From Leisingera sp. S132 (GTDB lineage Bacteria; Pseudomonadota; Alphaproteobacteria; Rhodobacterales; Rhodobacteraceae): 64,000 nt of DNA. Positions 1-9,477 of the stretch are shown piece by piece. The notes beneath the pieces were generated by a model. That model was not told the DNA's origin and did not search any database. It worked only from the letters and a program-made list of their open reading frames with translations. The DNA lies in the NCBI RefSeq assembly GCF_025144465.1, contig NZ_CP083553.1:921001-985000 (forward strand), read 5' to 3'. The position numbers were made by a program, and so were the translations under genes. Positions within the stretch are counted from its first letter, which is position 1. The number at the start of each line of letters is the position of its first letter.

Positions 1-171
1 CGCTGCATTGGCGATTTCATCCAGCGAAAATCCGAATTTGGCGGCAGCTTCTTCGGCAGCTTTCAGGGCTTCCTGCCGCTCACGCAGTTCTGCCTCCTGC
101 AAGGCCTTTTCAACGTCGCTTTGCAGTTGGAGAAGCTCTTTTCTGCTCATTGCCGAAAGATCGAAGGTCAT
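1..171 (-). CDS. H-NS/HvrA-family nucleoid protein, N-terminal part (cut by window edge)
   Basis: The reading frame runs leftward off the window, so only about 57 N-terminal codons are visible. The protein begins MTFDLSAMSRKELLQL and continues with a Glu/Lys/Ala-rich helix rich in heptad-like spacing, then KFGFSLDEIA. This matches the coiled-coil oligomerisation half of small H-NS-like regulators common in Rhodobacteraceae (HvrA/Spb type); the C-terminal DNA-binding half lies outside. I chose the ATG at 171 because GGAG lies six bases upstream of it; an ATG at 183 is in frame but has no clear binding site. It lies just downstream of the ecm terminator hairpin. The family silences or bends AT-rich DNA. 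Confidence 0.75.
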   Translation of the reverse strand, partial: MTFDLSAMSRKELLQLQSDVEKALQEAELRERQEALKAAEEAAAKFGFSLDEIANAA

Positions 172-183
172 TTTGAACTCCAT

Positions 184-219
184 ATAAAAATGACATACCG
201 GAAAAGCCGGTATGTCATT
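184..219 (-). terminator. Rho-independent terminator of ecm, in front of the H-NS-like gene
   Basis: A perfect inverted repeat with 13-bp arms (189-201 and 207-219) around a 5-base loop. Read on the minus strand it is followed by a run of T residues. It sits 71 bases after the ecm stop and ends 18 bases before the first possible start of the next minus-strand gene, so it would end ecm transcripts and may also lie in the leader of the H-NS-like gene. Confidence 0.7.
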
Positions 220-290
220 CCTTATGGACCAATTTCCAGACGCGTTTCAGCATCTTTCTTGGGTATTTGCAGGAAATCGCCTGTTAAAGG

Positions 291-2258
291 TCAATTCGCT
301 GCAATTTGCGGTGGCTTTGCCAGGTCGACAATATCGCTCATGATTGAATTAAGCTCGAAATCCTTGGGGGTGTAGACCCGGGCCACACCCATGGATTTCA
401 GCTTTTGCGCGTCTTCATCCGGAATGATGCCGCCAACAACCACGGGAATATGCTCAAGCCCGGCGTCGCGCATGCGCTGCATCATTTCCTCGACCAGCGG
501 CAGGTGGCTGCCTGACAGGATCGACAGGCCCACCACATGGGCGTCGTCCTTTTGCGCCGCTTCCACCAGTTCCGCAGGGGTCATGCGGATGCCGTCATAG
601 GTGATGTCCATGCCGCAATCGCGGGCGCGGAAGGCAATTTGTTCGGCACCGTTGGAGTGGCCGTCCAGGCCAGGCTTGCCGACAACAAACTTGATCCGGC
701 GGCCCAGCACGTCGCTGACAGCGTTGACCGCATCGCGCAGATCATCAAGCCCTTCGGTCTTGTTGGAGACAGAGGCCGACACGCCGGTCGGGCCGCGGTA
801 GGTGCCATAGACCTTGCGCATTTCCTCGGCCCATTCACCGGTGGTGACGCCGGCCTTGGCGGCGGCAATCGAGGGTTCCATGACATTGGCGCCGCTTTGC
901 GCCGCAGCACGCAGGGCCGCCAGCGCCTGTTCTACAGCCGCCGCATCGCGTTCGCCGCGCCACGTGTTCAGCCGCGCAATTTGCTCCTGCTCCACCGCCG
1001 GGTCGACCACCATGATGCCGCCATCCTCGGTCTGCAGCGGCGAGGGCTCGCCCTCGGTCCATTTGTTGACGCCGACAACAACGGTTTCATTGCGTTCGAT
1101 CCGGTTCAGGCGCTCGGCATTGGAGTCAACGAGGCGGCCCTTCATGTATTCGATCGAGGCCACTGCGCCGCCCATGGATTCCAGGTTGGCGAGCTCGGCA
1201 CGGGCGCCTTCCTTCAGCTCTTCCACCTTGGCGTCCACTGCCGGGTTGCCGTCGAACAAGTCGCCGTACTCCAGCAGGTCGGTTTCATAGGCCAGGATCT
1301 GCTGCATCCGCATGGACCACTGCTGGTCCCAGGGCCGGGGCAGGCCAAGTGCCTCGTTCCACGCGGGCAACTGCACCGCGCGGGCGCGGGCCTTCTTGGA
1401 CAGCGTCACCGCCAGCATCTCGATCAGGATGCGGTAGACGTTGTTCTCCGGCTGCTGTTCGGTCAGCCCCAGCGAGTTCACCTGAACGCCATAACGGAAG
1501 CGGCGGAACTTGGGATCTGCGACGCCGTAGCGCTTCTCGCAGATCTCGTCCCACAGATCGACAAAGGCGCGCATCTTGCACATTTCGGTGACAAACCGGA
1601 TGCCCGCGTTCACAAAGAAGGAGATGCGGCCAACCATCGCCGGGAAATCCTCGGGTGCGATGCGCGGTTTCAGCTCGTCCAGAACCGCCTGCGCGGTGGC
1701 CAGGGCAAAGGCCAGCTCCTGCTCCGGCGTCGCGCCGGCCTCCTGCAGGTGGTAGGAGCAGACGTTCATCGGGTTCCACTTGGGCACGTTGGTGTAGCAG
1801 TACTCCGCCACATCCGCGATCATCTTGAGGCTGGGCTTGGGCGGGCAGACATAGGTGCCGCGGCTCAGATATTCCTTGATCAGGTCGTTCTGCACCGTGC
1901 CCTGCAGTTTCGACACGTCTGCACCCTGCTCCTCAGCCACTGCAATGTACAGCGCCAGCAGCCAGGGGGCGGTTGCGTTGATGGTCATCGAGGTGTTCAT
2001 CTGCTCCAGCGGGATCTGGTCGAACAGGGTGCGCATGTCGCCCAGATGGCAGACGGGCACGCCGACCTTGCCCACTTCGCCGCGGGCCAGCACATGGTCG
2101 CTGTCATAGCCGGTCTGGGTCGGCAGGTCGAAGGCGACCGAGAGGCCGGTCTGCCCCTTGGCCAGGTTGGCGCGGTACAGCGCGTTGGATGCCGATGCCG
2201 TGGAATGGCCGGCATAGGTGCGGATCAGCCAGGGGCGGTCTTTTTGCATCTGCGGCAT
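291..2258 (-). CDS. ecm: Ethylmalonyl-CoA mutase (MeaA-like, coenzyme B12-dependent)
   Basis: The 655-aa product converts (2R)-ethylmalonyl-CoA to methylsuccinyl-CoA in the ethylmalonyl-CoA pathway for acetyl-CoA assimilation. Residues 1 to about 510 form the acyl-CoA mutase barrel: it opens RPWLIRTYAGHSTA and has the FDLPTQTGYDSD stretch of the family. The C-terminal 130 residues are the B12-binding domain, with the cobalt-coordinating DGHSNG motif near residue 534 and the LSILSGSH and VVVGGIIP stretches. Length and single-chain domain order match MeaA/Ecm rather than two-subunit methylmalonyl-CoA mutase. The start at 2258 has GAGG upstream. The pathway partner ccr lies 1.7 kb away on the other strand, which strongly supports Ecm over methylmalonyl-CoA mutase. 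Confidence 0.93.
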   Translation of the reverse strand: MPQMQKDRPWLIRTYAGHSTASASNALYRANLAKGQTGLSVAFDLPTQTGYDSDHVLARGEVGKVGVPVCHLGDMRTLFDQIPLEQMNTSMTINATAPWLLALYIAVAEEQGADVSKLQGTVQNDLIKEYLSRGTYVCPPKPSLKMIADVAEYCYTNVPKWNPMNVCSYHLQEAGATPEQELAFALATAQAVLDELKPRIAPEDFPAMVGRISFFVNAGIRFVTEMCKMRAFVDLWDEICEKRYGVADPKFRRFRYGVQVNSLGLTEQQPENNVYRILIEMLAVTLSKKARARAVQLPAWNEALGLPRPWDQQWSMRMQQILAYETDLLEYGDLFDGNPAVDAKVEELKEGARAELANLESMGGAVASIEYMKGRLVDSNAERLNRIERNETVVVGVNKWTEGEPSPLQTEDGGIMVVDPAVEQEQIARLNTWRGERDAAAVEQALAALRAAAQSGANVMEPSIAAAKAGVTTGEWAEEMRKVYGTYRGPTGVSASVSNKTEGLDDLRDAVNAVSDVLGRRIKFVVGKPGLDGHSNGAEQIAFRARDCGMDITYDGIRMTPAELVEAAQKDDAHVVGLSILSGSHLPLVEEMMQRMRDAGLEHIPVVVGGIIPDEDAQKLKSMGVARVYTPKDFELNSIMSDIVDLAKPPQIAAN

Positions 2259-2428
2259 GTCGGGCCTCGCGAGTCAGTGTGGCGGTAATTTTATTTCGTC
2301 ACGCAGATGTAAACTGCAATTTTCAACCCGTGTCAATTCGCTGCGTTGCGGCAATTCCGCTGCAGGGGCCGGATAACCTTGCAGGCTTGGCGCTTGTAAA
2401 GGCTGTTGCCATGCGCAACTGTTCCCTC

Positions 2429-3859
2429 ATGACGCAAACCGTGGAACTTCCGCTGTGGCTCTTTGTGCTCATCGTCGGTTTTGCCGCGGTGACATTTGCG
2501 TCGCATTTCCTGTTCCCGTCGGTGCGCTGGTTCTTCCGGCGGCGGCTGGAACGGGCGGTGGCGCGGCTCAATCAGCGGCTGGAGCGTCCGATCGAGCCGT
2601 TCAAACTGGCACGCCGTCACGACATGATCCAGCGGCTGATTCACGACCCGCAGGTCGCGCAGGCTGCGGCGGACCACGCTGCGGCAGAAGGCATCCCGGA
2701 AAACGTCGCCTACGAACAGGTGCGCCGCTATGCGCGTGAAATCGTGCCGGGATTTTCCGCCTTTGCCTATTTTGGTCTTGCGATCCGGGCGGCGCGGTTT
2801 CTGTCAAACGCGGTTTATAGGGTGCGGCTGGGCCACCAGGACGAGGAAGCGCTGCGTGCCATCGACCCCAACGCGACCGTGGTCTTTGTGATGAACCACC
2901 GCTCCAACATGGACTACGTGCTGGTGACATACTTGGCCGCCGACCGCTCGGCGCTGTCTTATGCTGTGGGTGAGTGGGCGCGGGTCTGGCCGCTCAGCCG
3001 CCTGATCCGGGCGATGGGTGCCTATTTCATCCGGCGGCGCTCGCGCAATGATCTCTACCGCAAGGTGCTGGCAGCCTATGTGCGGCTGGCGACCCGCGGC
3101 GGCTCCTCTCAGGCGATGTTCCCCGAGGGGGGGCTCAGCCTTGATGGCGCGCTGGCCGCGCCCAAGCTGGGGCTGCTGAAATACATCGTCGAAGGCTACG
3201 ATCCGGACCGGCGCGACGTGGTCTTTGTGCCAGTGGCGCTGAATTACGACCGGGTGCTCGAGGACAAGATCCTGACCTCAGCTGCCAAGGCGGGCGACCG
3301 GCGGTTCAAGGCCCGGATCGGGCTGGTCGCGCTACGGCTCTTGCGGCAGCTGTGGCTGTGGATGACCGGCCGCTACCGGCGCGCAGGCTATGCGGCGGTG
3401 AATTTCGGCCGCCCTCTCAGCCTCGCCGGGTTCGGTGCCGGGCGCGAGGGCGACATCACGAAACCGCTGGCGCGGGAGCTGATGAGCCGGATCAGCGGCA
3501 TTGTCCCGGTACTGCCGGTGCCGCTGATTTCTGCCATCCTGCTGCGGCATGGGCCGCTCAGCCGGGCAGCAATTGAGCACAGGCTGGAGGATCTGATTGC
3601 CGCAATGCCGCTGGCGCATGTCCACATACCGCGGGACGATTTGTCCTATGCCGCTGAGGCGGGTCTGACCCAGCTGTTGCGGCGCGGGCTGGTGACGGAA
3701 GCGGGCGGACGGGTTGCACCATTGGCAGACCGTCAGGATCTGCTGGAGTTTTACGCCAACTCGATCCGTCATCTGCTGCCCGAGGATGCCAGTTTGCCCG
3801 GCGGAAACAGTGATTTTTCTGCACCTGCTAAAAGTAATGCTGCATCCGCTGGGTCATAA
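2429..3859 (+). CDS. Membrane glycerol-3-phosphate / lysophosphatidate acyltransferase (PlsB/PlsC superfamily)
   Basis: A 476-aa protein with one strongly hydrophobic N-terminal segment (about residues 7-28) and a cytosolic acyltransferase domain. The acyltransferase signature block NHRSNMDYV (HX4D) lies near residue 157 and the phosphate-binding FPEGG near residue 233. The size and the long C-terminal region resemble PlsB-like glycerol-3-phosphate acyltransferases rather than the compact 250-aa PlsC, but the acyl acceptor cannot be told from sequence. It would act at the inner membrane in phospholipid synthesis. ATG at 2429 (MTQTVELPLW) is preferred; an ATG at 2411 is in frame. It is divergent from ecm and runs toward ccr, 112 bases apart. 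Confidence 0.8.
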   Translation: MTQTVELPLWLFVLIVGFAAVTFASHFLFPSVRWFFRRRLERAVARLNQRLERPIEPFKLARRHDMIQRLIHDPQVAQAAADHAAAEGIPENVAYEQVRRYAREIVPGFSAFAYFGLAIRAARFLSNAVYRVRLGHQDEEALRAIDPNATVVFVMNHRSNMDYVLVTYLAADRSALSYAVGEWARVWPLSRLIRAMGAYFIRRRSRNDLYRKVLAAYVRLATRGGSSQAMFPEGGLSLDGALAAPKLGLLKYIVEGYDPDRRDVVFVPVALNYDRVLEDKILTSAAKAGDRRFKARIGLVALRLLRQLWLWMTGRYRRAGYAAVNFGRPLSLAGFGAGREGDITKPLARELMSRISGIVPVLPVPLISAILLRHGPLSRAAIEHRLEDLIAAMPLAHVHIPRDDLSYAAEAGLTQLLRRGLVTEAGGRVAPLADRQDLLEFYANSIRHLLPEDASLPGGNSDFSAPAKSNAASAGS

Positions 3860-3971
3860 AATTACCCAAATGCCGCAAAAGTGGTTGCAATATTACCTTC
3901 TCAATCCTATCCATCAGATAACCGCTGCGATTCTGCACCGCGGCAAAGGACAGGATACAAAGGAGGCCATC

Positions 3972-5252
<1,281 letters not shown>

Positions 5253-5467
5253 AGGCGGACCAGCCCTCAAAGGTGAAGAAGAACGGTGTTTCCCGCGAAT
5301 CGCAGATGCGTTTCGCGGGAAATTCTATTTATAAATTTATCTTTTCAGATGTTTAGCCGTCTCTGCATCGCTTGAATTTCAGGTGGCTGGGCGAAAAGAT
5401 GCGTGTAGGATAAACCTTAAGTGGTGCAGGGCTGTTTCAGGACACCTATGAACGGCGCGAGGCTGCC
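5253..5467. other. Intergenic region between ccr and the luxR-linked small ORF
   Basis: After the ccr hairpin the DNA turns AT-rich (around 5322-5350), the likely promoter zone for the luxR unit. I looked for a lux-box dyad of about 20 bp and did not see a convincing one. An in-frame stop at 5411 bounds the small ORF upstream. Confidence 0.4.
5289..5330 (+). terminator. Terminator-like hairpin after ccr
   Basis: Perfect 11-bp arms at 5289-5299 and 5312-5322 around a 12-base loop, followed by a T-rich stretch. It lies 36 bases after the ccr stop and separates ccr from the luxR region. Confidence 0.7.
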
Positions 5468-5602
5468 ATGTTTTTCCGGCAGGTCAGAAATGCAATTGAC
5501 TTCAGTGACTTGGGCGCTGCACAAAAGCCAAATCCATATGCCTTGCCTGAAGCGAAAGGGGTTGCGGCATTCAAACCTAACTTTGGTGGATTTGGGCGGT
5601 AA
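5468..5602 (+). CDS. Small ORF (44 aa) coupled to luxR
   Basis: A 44-codon frame, ATG at 5468 with GAGG five bases upstream, ending in TAA at 5600-5602, two bases before the luxR ATG. The peptide begins MFFRQVRNAIDF and ends FKPNFGGFGR; it has no signal peptide or membrane helix and I do not recognise it. The frame stays open upstream to 5414, so it could also be the tail of a decayed gene. The near-contact with luxR, which has only a weak binding site of its own, suggests translational coupling. Function unknown. Confidence 0.45.
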   Translation: MFFRQVRNAIDFSDLGAAQKPNPYALPEAKGVAAFKPNFGGFGR

Positions 5603-5604
5603 AA

Positions 5605-6324
5605 ATGGCAGGCAAAGCAGAACTGGATCATGTACTCGAAGCGCTTGATGCGACTGAGACTATGGACGGTCTTCAGAAAATCGTCGAGCAGGTTTGCGCT
5701 GTGTTCGCTGTAGACCATGCCATGTATCTGTGGGTGGAAACTGCAGGCAACCACTACTACTTCGGTTCGTATTCCCGTGAGTGGACTGATCGCTACGTGG
5801 AAAGGGCTTATGCCCGTGTGGATCCGGTTGTCGTGGGGTGTTACCAACGGTTTCACCCGGTCGATTGGAAGCGATTGGACTGGTCACCGAAACCGGCACG
5901 GGAGTTTCTAAAAGATGCGCTGAAACACGGGGTCGGAAATCAAGGTTATGCCATTCCTATCCGGGGACCCAACGGTCAGTTCGCACTGTTCACGGTCAGC
6001 CACAGCTGTGATGATGCTGCCTGGGAGAAAATTACCGAAAAATATGGCCGTGATCTCATTCTCATGGCGCATTACTTTAACCGCAAAGTGCTGGAACTAG
6101 AGCCCTCCAGAGGTGCGGAAGAGGCTCAGCCGCTTTCACCACGGGAAGTTGACGCGCTGACCCTGCTGGCAATCGGTTACAGCCGGGCGCAGGTCGCAGA
6201 AACCCTGACGATTTCGGAACATACACTGCGGGTCTACATTGAAAGTGCACGTTTCAAACTGGGCGCAATTAATACAACACATGCGATTGCACGTGCGCTG
6301 AGTCTCGGCTTGATTGTGATTTGA
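5605..6324 (+). CDS. LuxR-family quorum-sensing regulator (acyl-homoserine lactone receptor)
   Basis: A 239-aa transcription factor. Residues about 15-160 form the autoinducer-binding domain, with YLWVETAGNHYYFGSYSREW, the DPVV segment and GYAIPIRGPNGQ typical of the ligand pocket. Residues about 172-239 carry the GerE-type helix-turn-helix (LSPREVDALTLLAIGYSRAQ then ISEHTLRVYIESARFKL). The product should bind the lactone made by the next gene and control lux-box promoters. It is close in layout to roseobacter pairs such as PgaR-PgaI, but I do not assign that name. Its base composition is clearly less GC-rich than ccr or the helicase around it. The start follows the small ORF by two bases. 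Confidence 0.9.
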   Translation: MAGKAELDHVLEALDATETMDGLQKIVEQVCAVFAVDHAMYLWVETAGNHYYFGSYSREWTDRYVERAYARVDPVVVGCYQRFHPVDWKRLDWSPKPAREFLKDALKHGVGNQGYAIPIRGPNGQFALFTVSHSCDDAAWEKITEKYGRDLILMAHYFNRKVLELEPSRGAEEAQPLSPREVDALTLLAIGYSRAQVAETLTISEHTLRVYIESARFKLGAINTTHAIARALSLGLIVI

Positions 6325-6382
6325 CGGTTCACTTCTTCTAATAGCTGCAGATTCTATCGTTTAATAAAATCAAAAGCCGTAT

Positions 6383-6411
6383 TCTCCTTTTGCATTTCAA
6401 TCAAAAGGAGA
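6383..6411 (+). promoter_or_regulatory. Perfect hairpin that pairs with the luxI ribosome binding site
   Basis: Arms of 10 bp (6383-6392 and 6402-6411) with a 9-base loop. The right arm contains AAAGGAG, the only good Shine-Dalgarno sequence before the luxI ATG at 6419, so the stem would hide it. A protein-bound dyad is an alternative reading. Confidence 0.6.
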
Positions 6412-6418
6412 CAGCATC

Positions 6419-7060
6419 ATGCTGCGTTACGTTTACGGCCGCGACCTTCACAAATATGCCGATCTGGCTCATTCGATGTTCTGCGACCGGGCGGATCAGT
6501 TTAAGATCCGGCTGGGCTGGGACGTGCATGTGAATGCATTAGGAGAGGAGCGGGATCAGTATGATGAACTGGACCCGCTTTACATGATCTGGGAACTGCC
6601 CGACGGCAGCCATGGCGGATCAATGCGGTTTCTCCCAACAACCGGGCGGGTAATGGTTAATGAGGTGTTCCTGGATCTTTGCGACGGTGTTCCAATCTGC
6701 AGCCCGCTGATTTGGGAATGCACCCGTTTCTGCCTGTCCCGAAGGTCGCAAGGCAAAGTTGGGTCGGCCTTGATGCTAGGCAGCCTGGAAATTATGCGCA
6801 CCTTTGGTATTCCACACTACACAGCAGTCTTCTACCAGCATACAGCAAGAGCGTTCCGCAATTTGGGTTTCGGGCCGGAGATCGTAAGTACCGACGGGCA
6901 AAAACGGAATCCAATCTGCATGGGATACTGGGAGTATACCGAAGAAACCTACCTGAACGTGGCCGCCAAAGCGGGCATCGCGCCGGAGCTGTCGCAGCTC
7001 TGGTTTGACCGTTCCTTCGGCGGAGCGGGGACCGCGGTTCCCCTGGCGCTTACTGCCTGA
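6419..7060 (+). CDS. LuxI-family acyl-homoserine lactone synthase
   Basis: A 213-aa synthase that makes an N-acyl-homoserine lactone from S-adenosylmethionine and acyl-ACP. Conserved family positions are visible: RADQFKIRLGW near residues 23-33, the acidic ERDQYDELDP stretch near 42-51, GSMRFLPTT near 61-69, and the WECTRFCLSRR block near residue 97. Acyl chain length cannot be read from sequence. It lies 94 bases after luxR in the same orientation and has its own strong ribosome binding site, masked by a hairpin. The classic arrangement implies a positive feedback loop. Base composition is lower in GC than flanking genes. Confidence 0.93.
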   Translation: MLRYVYGRDLHKYADLAHSMFCDRADQFKIRLGWDVHVNALGEERDQYDELDPLYMIWELPDGSHGGSMRFLPTTGRVMVNEVFLDLCDGVPICSPLIWECTRFCLSRRSQGKVGSALMLGSLEIMRTFGIPHYTAVFYQHTARAFRNLGFGPEIVSTDGQKRNPICMGYWEYTEETYLNVAAKAGIAPELSQLWFDRSFGGAGTAVPLALTA

Positions 7061-7123
7061 CAGAGACGCTTTCCGGGGCCGGTGCCTCTGGCGAACCCGG
7101 CCCCGCGGCTGTAGGGTCGCGCC

Positions 7124-8662
7124 ATGACAGCTCTGCCCGTACAGTTTTCCGATGACCAGGCCACTGCTTATGACAGCGTGACCGAACTCCTGCGCCAGGC
7201 AGGGGTGGACCTTGATGACGGGCTGTTGCACCCGCCCCGCGGCGACGCCGGGGTGATGGCGGTGATCGGCAAGGCGGGATCGGGCAAGACGCTGCTGCTG
7301 GCAGAACTCTACAAGGCGCTGGAGCAGTCGGGTGTCGAAGTTGTCTCCGGCGACTACGAAAGCCGGAAAAAAAGCGACGACCGGCGCACCCTGGCAATCC
7401 TGGCGCCGACCAACAAGGCCGCCAGCGTGCTGCGCCTGCGCGGGGTGCCGGCCACCACCATCCACCGCATTCTCTACACGCCCGTCTATGACCCGGAGTT
7501 TGAAAAGATCGCCGAATGGCTGGCGGGGCAGGGCGACCAGCCCGAGATCGAAGGGCTGACCGAAGAGGCGCTGGCCCGTGCCGCCGCCTTTTACGAGAAA
7601 AACAAATCCATTCCCGGCGCCCTGGCCGCCGCGGGCTTGCGCGGCTCAGACTTCATCACCGGCTGGAAACGGCGCGAGGAGCCTTTGGACATAGGTTTTG
7701 TCGATGAGGCCTCGATGCTGGACGACCGCCAATTCGAGGATCTGAAGGAGATCTTCCCGAACCTCATCCTGTTTGGCGACCCGGCGCAGCTGGCGCCGGT
7801 GAACCAGTCGGGGTCAATGGTGTTTGAAGCGCTGCCAGAGCCGCGCCGCCTGATTCTGAACCGTATTCACAGGCAGGAAGCGGGCAACCCGATCCTGGAC
7901 CTGGCGCACGCGCTGGCCGACCCGCAGCTGGGGTTCGAGGATTTTGAGAGGATGATCGAAGACACCGCGCGGCGCGATGACCGGGTGGTCTGGGGGCAGC
8001 GGGTCGAGGTCGACCTGATGGCCCGCTCGCCAGTGCTGGTCTGGCGCAACAATACCCGCATCCGCCTGATCAACGCCTTCCGCAGCGTGCATGGCGCGCC
8101 TGAGGATGAGCTTATCGCGGGGGAGCCGCTGATCTGCGACGGTATCGAATTGCCGGCGAAACACCGCAAGAAGCGCCTGGATCTGGAGGCCCGCGGGCTG
8201 ATCAAGGGGGCGCAGGTGATCTACCTCGGCCCGGGCCGCAAGCCCGGGTTTTCGCGCCTGCATGTGATGGGGGCAGAGGATCCGCAGGTTTCGGCTGCCT
8301 CAATCGTGAAAATTGAGAAGCCGGATGAGGAAGAGCCCTTCATTCCGTTTGCCGCCCGCATGGGGGCAACGTTTCTGCATGGGGCGGCAGTGACGATTCA
8401 CAAGGCGCAAGGCAGCCAGTGGGAAACTGCGCAGGTCTTTGCCCCTGATATCTATGCGGCGGCCCGGATGGGGCGGGTGGAGGCAGGCCAGCCATTGTGG
8501 AAACGGCTGGCCTATGTGGCGATCACCCGGGCGCAGGAGCGTCTGATCTGGGTGGTCAGGAACCGGCTGGCAAAGCCCACCGGCCCGCTGCCGGTGGATG
8601 ACCTGAAGGCGGTGCCCGCCGCGGCGCTGACGCTGGAAGCACAGGAGGAAACCCCGGCATGA
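7124..8662 (+). CDS. RecD-like ATP-dependent DNA helicase (superfamily 1)
   Basis: A 512-aa protein with the SF1 helicase motifs in order: Walker A GKAGSGKT near residue 49, motif Ia LAPTNKAAS near 90, Walker B FVDEASM near 190, FGDPAQLAPV near 218, and C-terminal VTIHKAQGSQW near 424 and VAITRAQERL near 466. The UvrD-C2/RecD-type ending fits RecD2-like or exonuclease V alpha-like helicases, which unwind DNA 5' to 3'. No RecB or RecC partner lies beside it, so it probably acts alone in repair. It starts 63 bases after luxI and overlaps the next gene by four bases (ATGA). Confidence 0.85.
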   Translation: MTALPVQFSDDQATAYDSVTELLRQAGVDLDDGLLHPPRGDAGVMAVIGKAGSGKTLLLAELYKALEQSGVEVVSGDYESRKKSDDRRTLAILAPTNKAASVLRLRGVPATTIHRILYTPVYDPEFEKIAEWLAGQGDQPEIEGLTEEALARAAAFYEKNKSIPGALAAAGLRGSDFITGWKRREEPLDIGFVDEASMLDDRQFEDLKEIFPNLILFGDPAQLAPVNQSGSMVFEALPEPRRLILNRIHRQEAGNPILDLAHALADPQLGFEDFERMIEDTARRDDRVVWGQRVEVDLMARSPVLVWRNNTRIRLINAFRSVHGAPEDELIAGEPLICDGIELPAKHRKKRLDLEARGLIKGAQVIYLGPGRKPGFSRLHVMGAEDPQVSAASIVKIEKPDEEEPFIPFAARMGATFLHGAAVTIHKAQGSQWETAQVFAPDIYAAARMGRVEAGQPLWKRLAYVAITRAQERLIWVVRNRLAKPTGPLPVDDLKAVPAAALTLEAQEETPA

Positions 8663-9396
8663 GCAGAACGATCCTGATCACGGGCGCCAGTTCCGGCATC
8701 GGCCGGGCGGTTGCGGAACTGTTCCTGGCGGAGGGCTGGCAGGTCGGGCTGGCCGCGCGCCGGGCCGAGAAGCTTGAAGAGGTGGCGGCGGGTCATGCCA
8801 ATGCCCATGTCCTGCCCGCCGATGTAACTGATCCAGCGGCGGTGGACCATGCGGTGAACAGCTTTGCCATGGCGGCAGGACGGCTGGATGTTCTGTTCAA
8901 CAATGCAGGCATCTTCACCCCGCCCGGCACCATTGACGAGATCCCGCTGGAGGACTGGTTTACCTCGGTGAACGTGAACCTTACCGGCATGTACCTGACC
9001 GCCCGGGCCGCCTTCCGGCAGATGCGCCACCAGTCGCCGCAAGGCGGGCGGATCATCAACAACGGCTCCATTGCCGCCCACGTGCCGCGGCCCCGCTCGG
9101 CGCCTTATGCGGCGACCAAGGCGGCCATCACCGGCCTGACCAAAAGCCTGTCGCTGGACGGCCGCTCCTTTGACATCGCCTGCGGCCAGATCGATATCGG
9201 CAATACCCGGACCCCGATGGTGGAGGACCTGAGCCGCCGGCACGCCGAGGCGAATCCCGAAGCTGAGCCAATGCAAAGCTTTGCGGTTGAGGACGCGGCA
9301 AAGTCGGTGCTGCACATGGCCAATCTGCCGCTGGAGGCGAATGTGCAGTTCATGACGGTGATGGCCACCAAGATGCCCTATATCGGCCGCGGCTAG
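8659..9396 (+). CDS. Short-chain dehydrogenase/reductase (SDR)
   Basis: A 245-aa classical SDR. The NAD(P)-binding TGASSGIG is at residues 7-14, NNAG near 81, the catalytic Ser in NNGSIAAH near 134 and the YxxxK motif (YAATK) near 149. Substrate is not predictable. The stop-start overlap with the helicase gene places both in one transcript, though no shared function is evident. The stop is followed within four bases by a composite repeat element. Confidence 0.85.
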   Translation: MSRTILITGASSGIGRAVAELFLAEGWQVGLAARRAEKLEEVAAGHANAHVLPADVTDPAAVDHAVNSFAMAAGRLDVLFNNAGIFTPPGTIDEIPLEDWFTSVNVNLTGMYLTARAAFRQMRHQSPQGGRIINNGSIAAHVPRPRSAPYAATKAAITGLTKSLSLDGRSFDIACGQIDIGNTRTPMVEDLSRRHAEANPEAEPMQSFAVEDAAKSVLHMANLPLEANVQFMTVMATKMPYIGRG

Positions 9397-9399
9397 GCT

Positions 9400-9474
9400 C
9401 TCCCGCCCGTCGCCGGTGCATCCAGGATGCCCCGCTCCCGTTGGGCGTGGCGCTGCGCTGGCGCGCAGCGCGCC
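9400..9474 (+). repeat. Composite two-hairpin 3'-end repeat, copy A
   Basis: Begins CTCCCGCCCG four bases after the SDR stop, then the 13-bp palindrome GCATCCAGGATGC at 9418-9430, then GTTGGGC at 9440-9446, then a GC hairpin with arms at 9451-9458 and 9463-9470. The same order of blocks occurs in four other places in the window. It separates the convergent SDR and TIGR02186-type genes and may act as a terminator. Confidence 0.75.
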
Positions 9475-9477
9475 TTC

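Noticed and set aside
537..2288. Long plus-strand frame (583 codons) opposite ecm
   Set aside because: It is the antisense shadow of ecm, in high-GC DNA where reverse frames stay open. The translation is rich in His, Arg and Gly with no family motifs.
5323..5604. Possible lux box upstream of luxR
   Set aside because: I searched for a 18-20 bp dyad of the lux-box kind and found only weak partial matches, so none is reported.
5421..5648. 75-codon plus-strand frame overlapping luxR
   Set aside because: It overlaps luxR in another frame and lacks a binding site. The 44-codon frame ending at 5602 fits the luxR junction better.
7075..7104. GC-rich stem GGGGCCGG/CCGGCCCC between luxI and the helicase gene
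   Set aside because: There is no T-run and it lies within 20 bases of the next start; I cannot tell an attenuator from chance pairing in GC-rich DNA.
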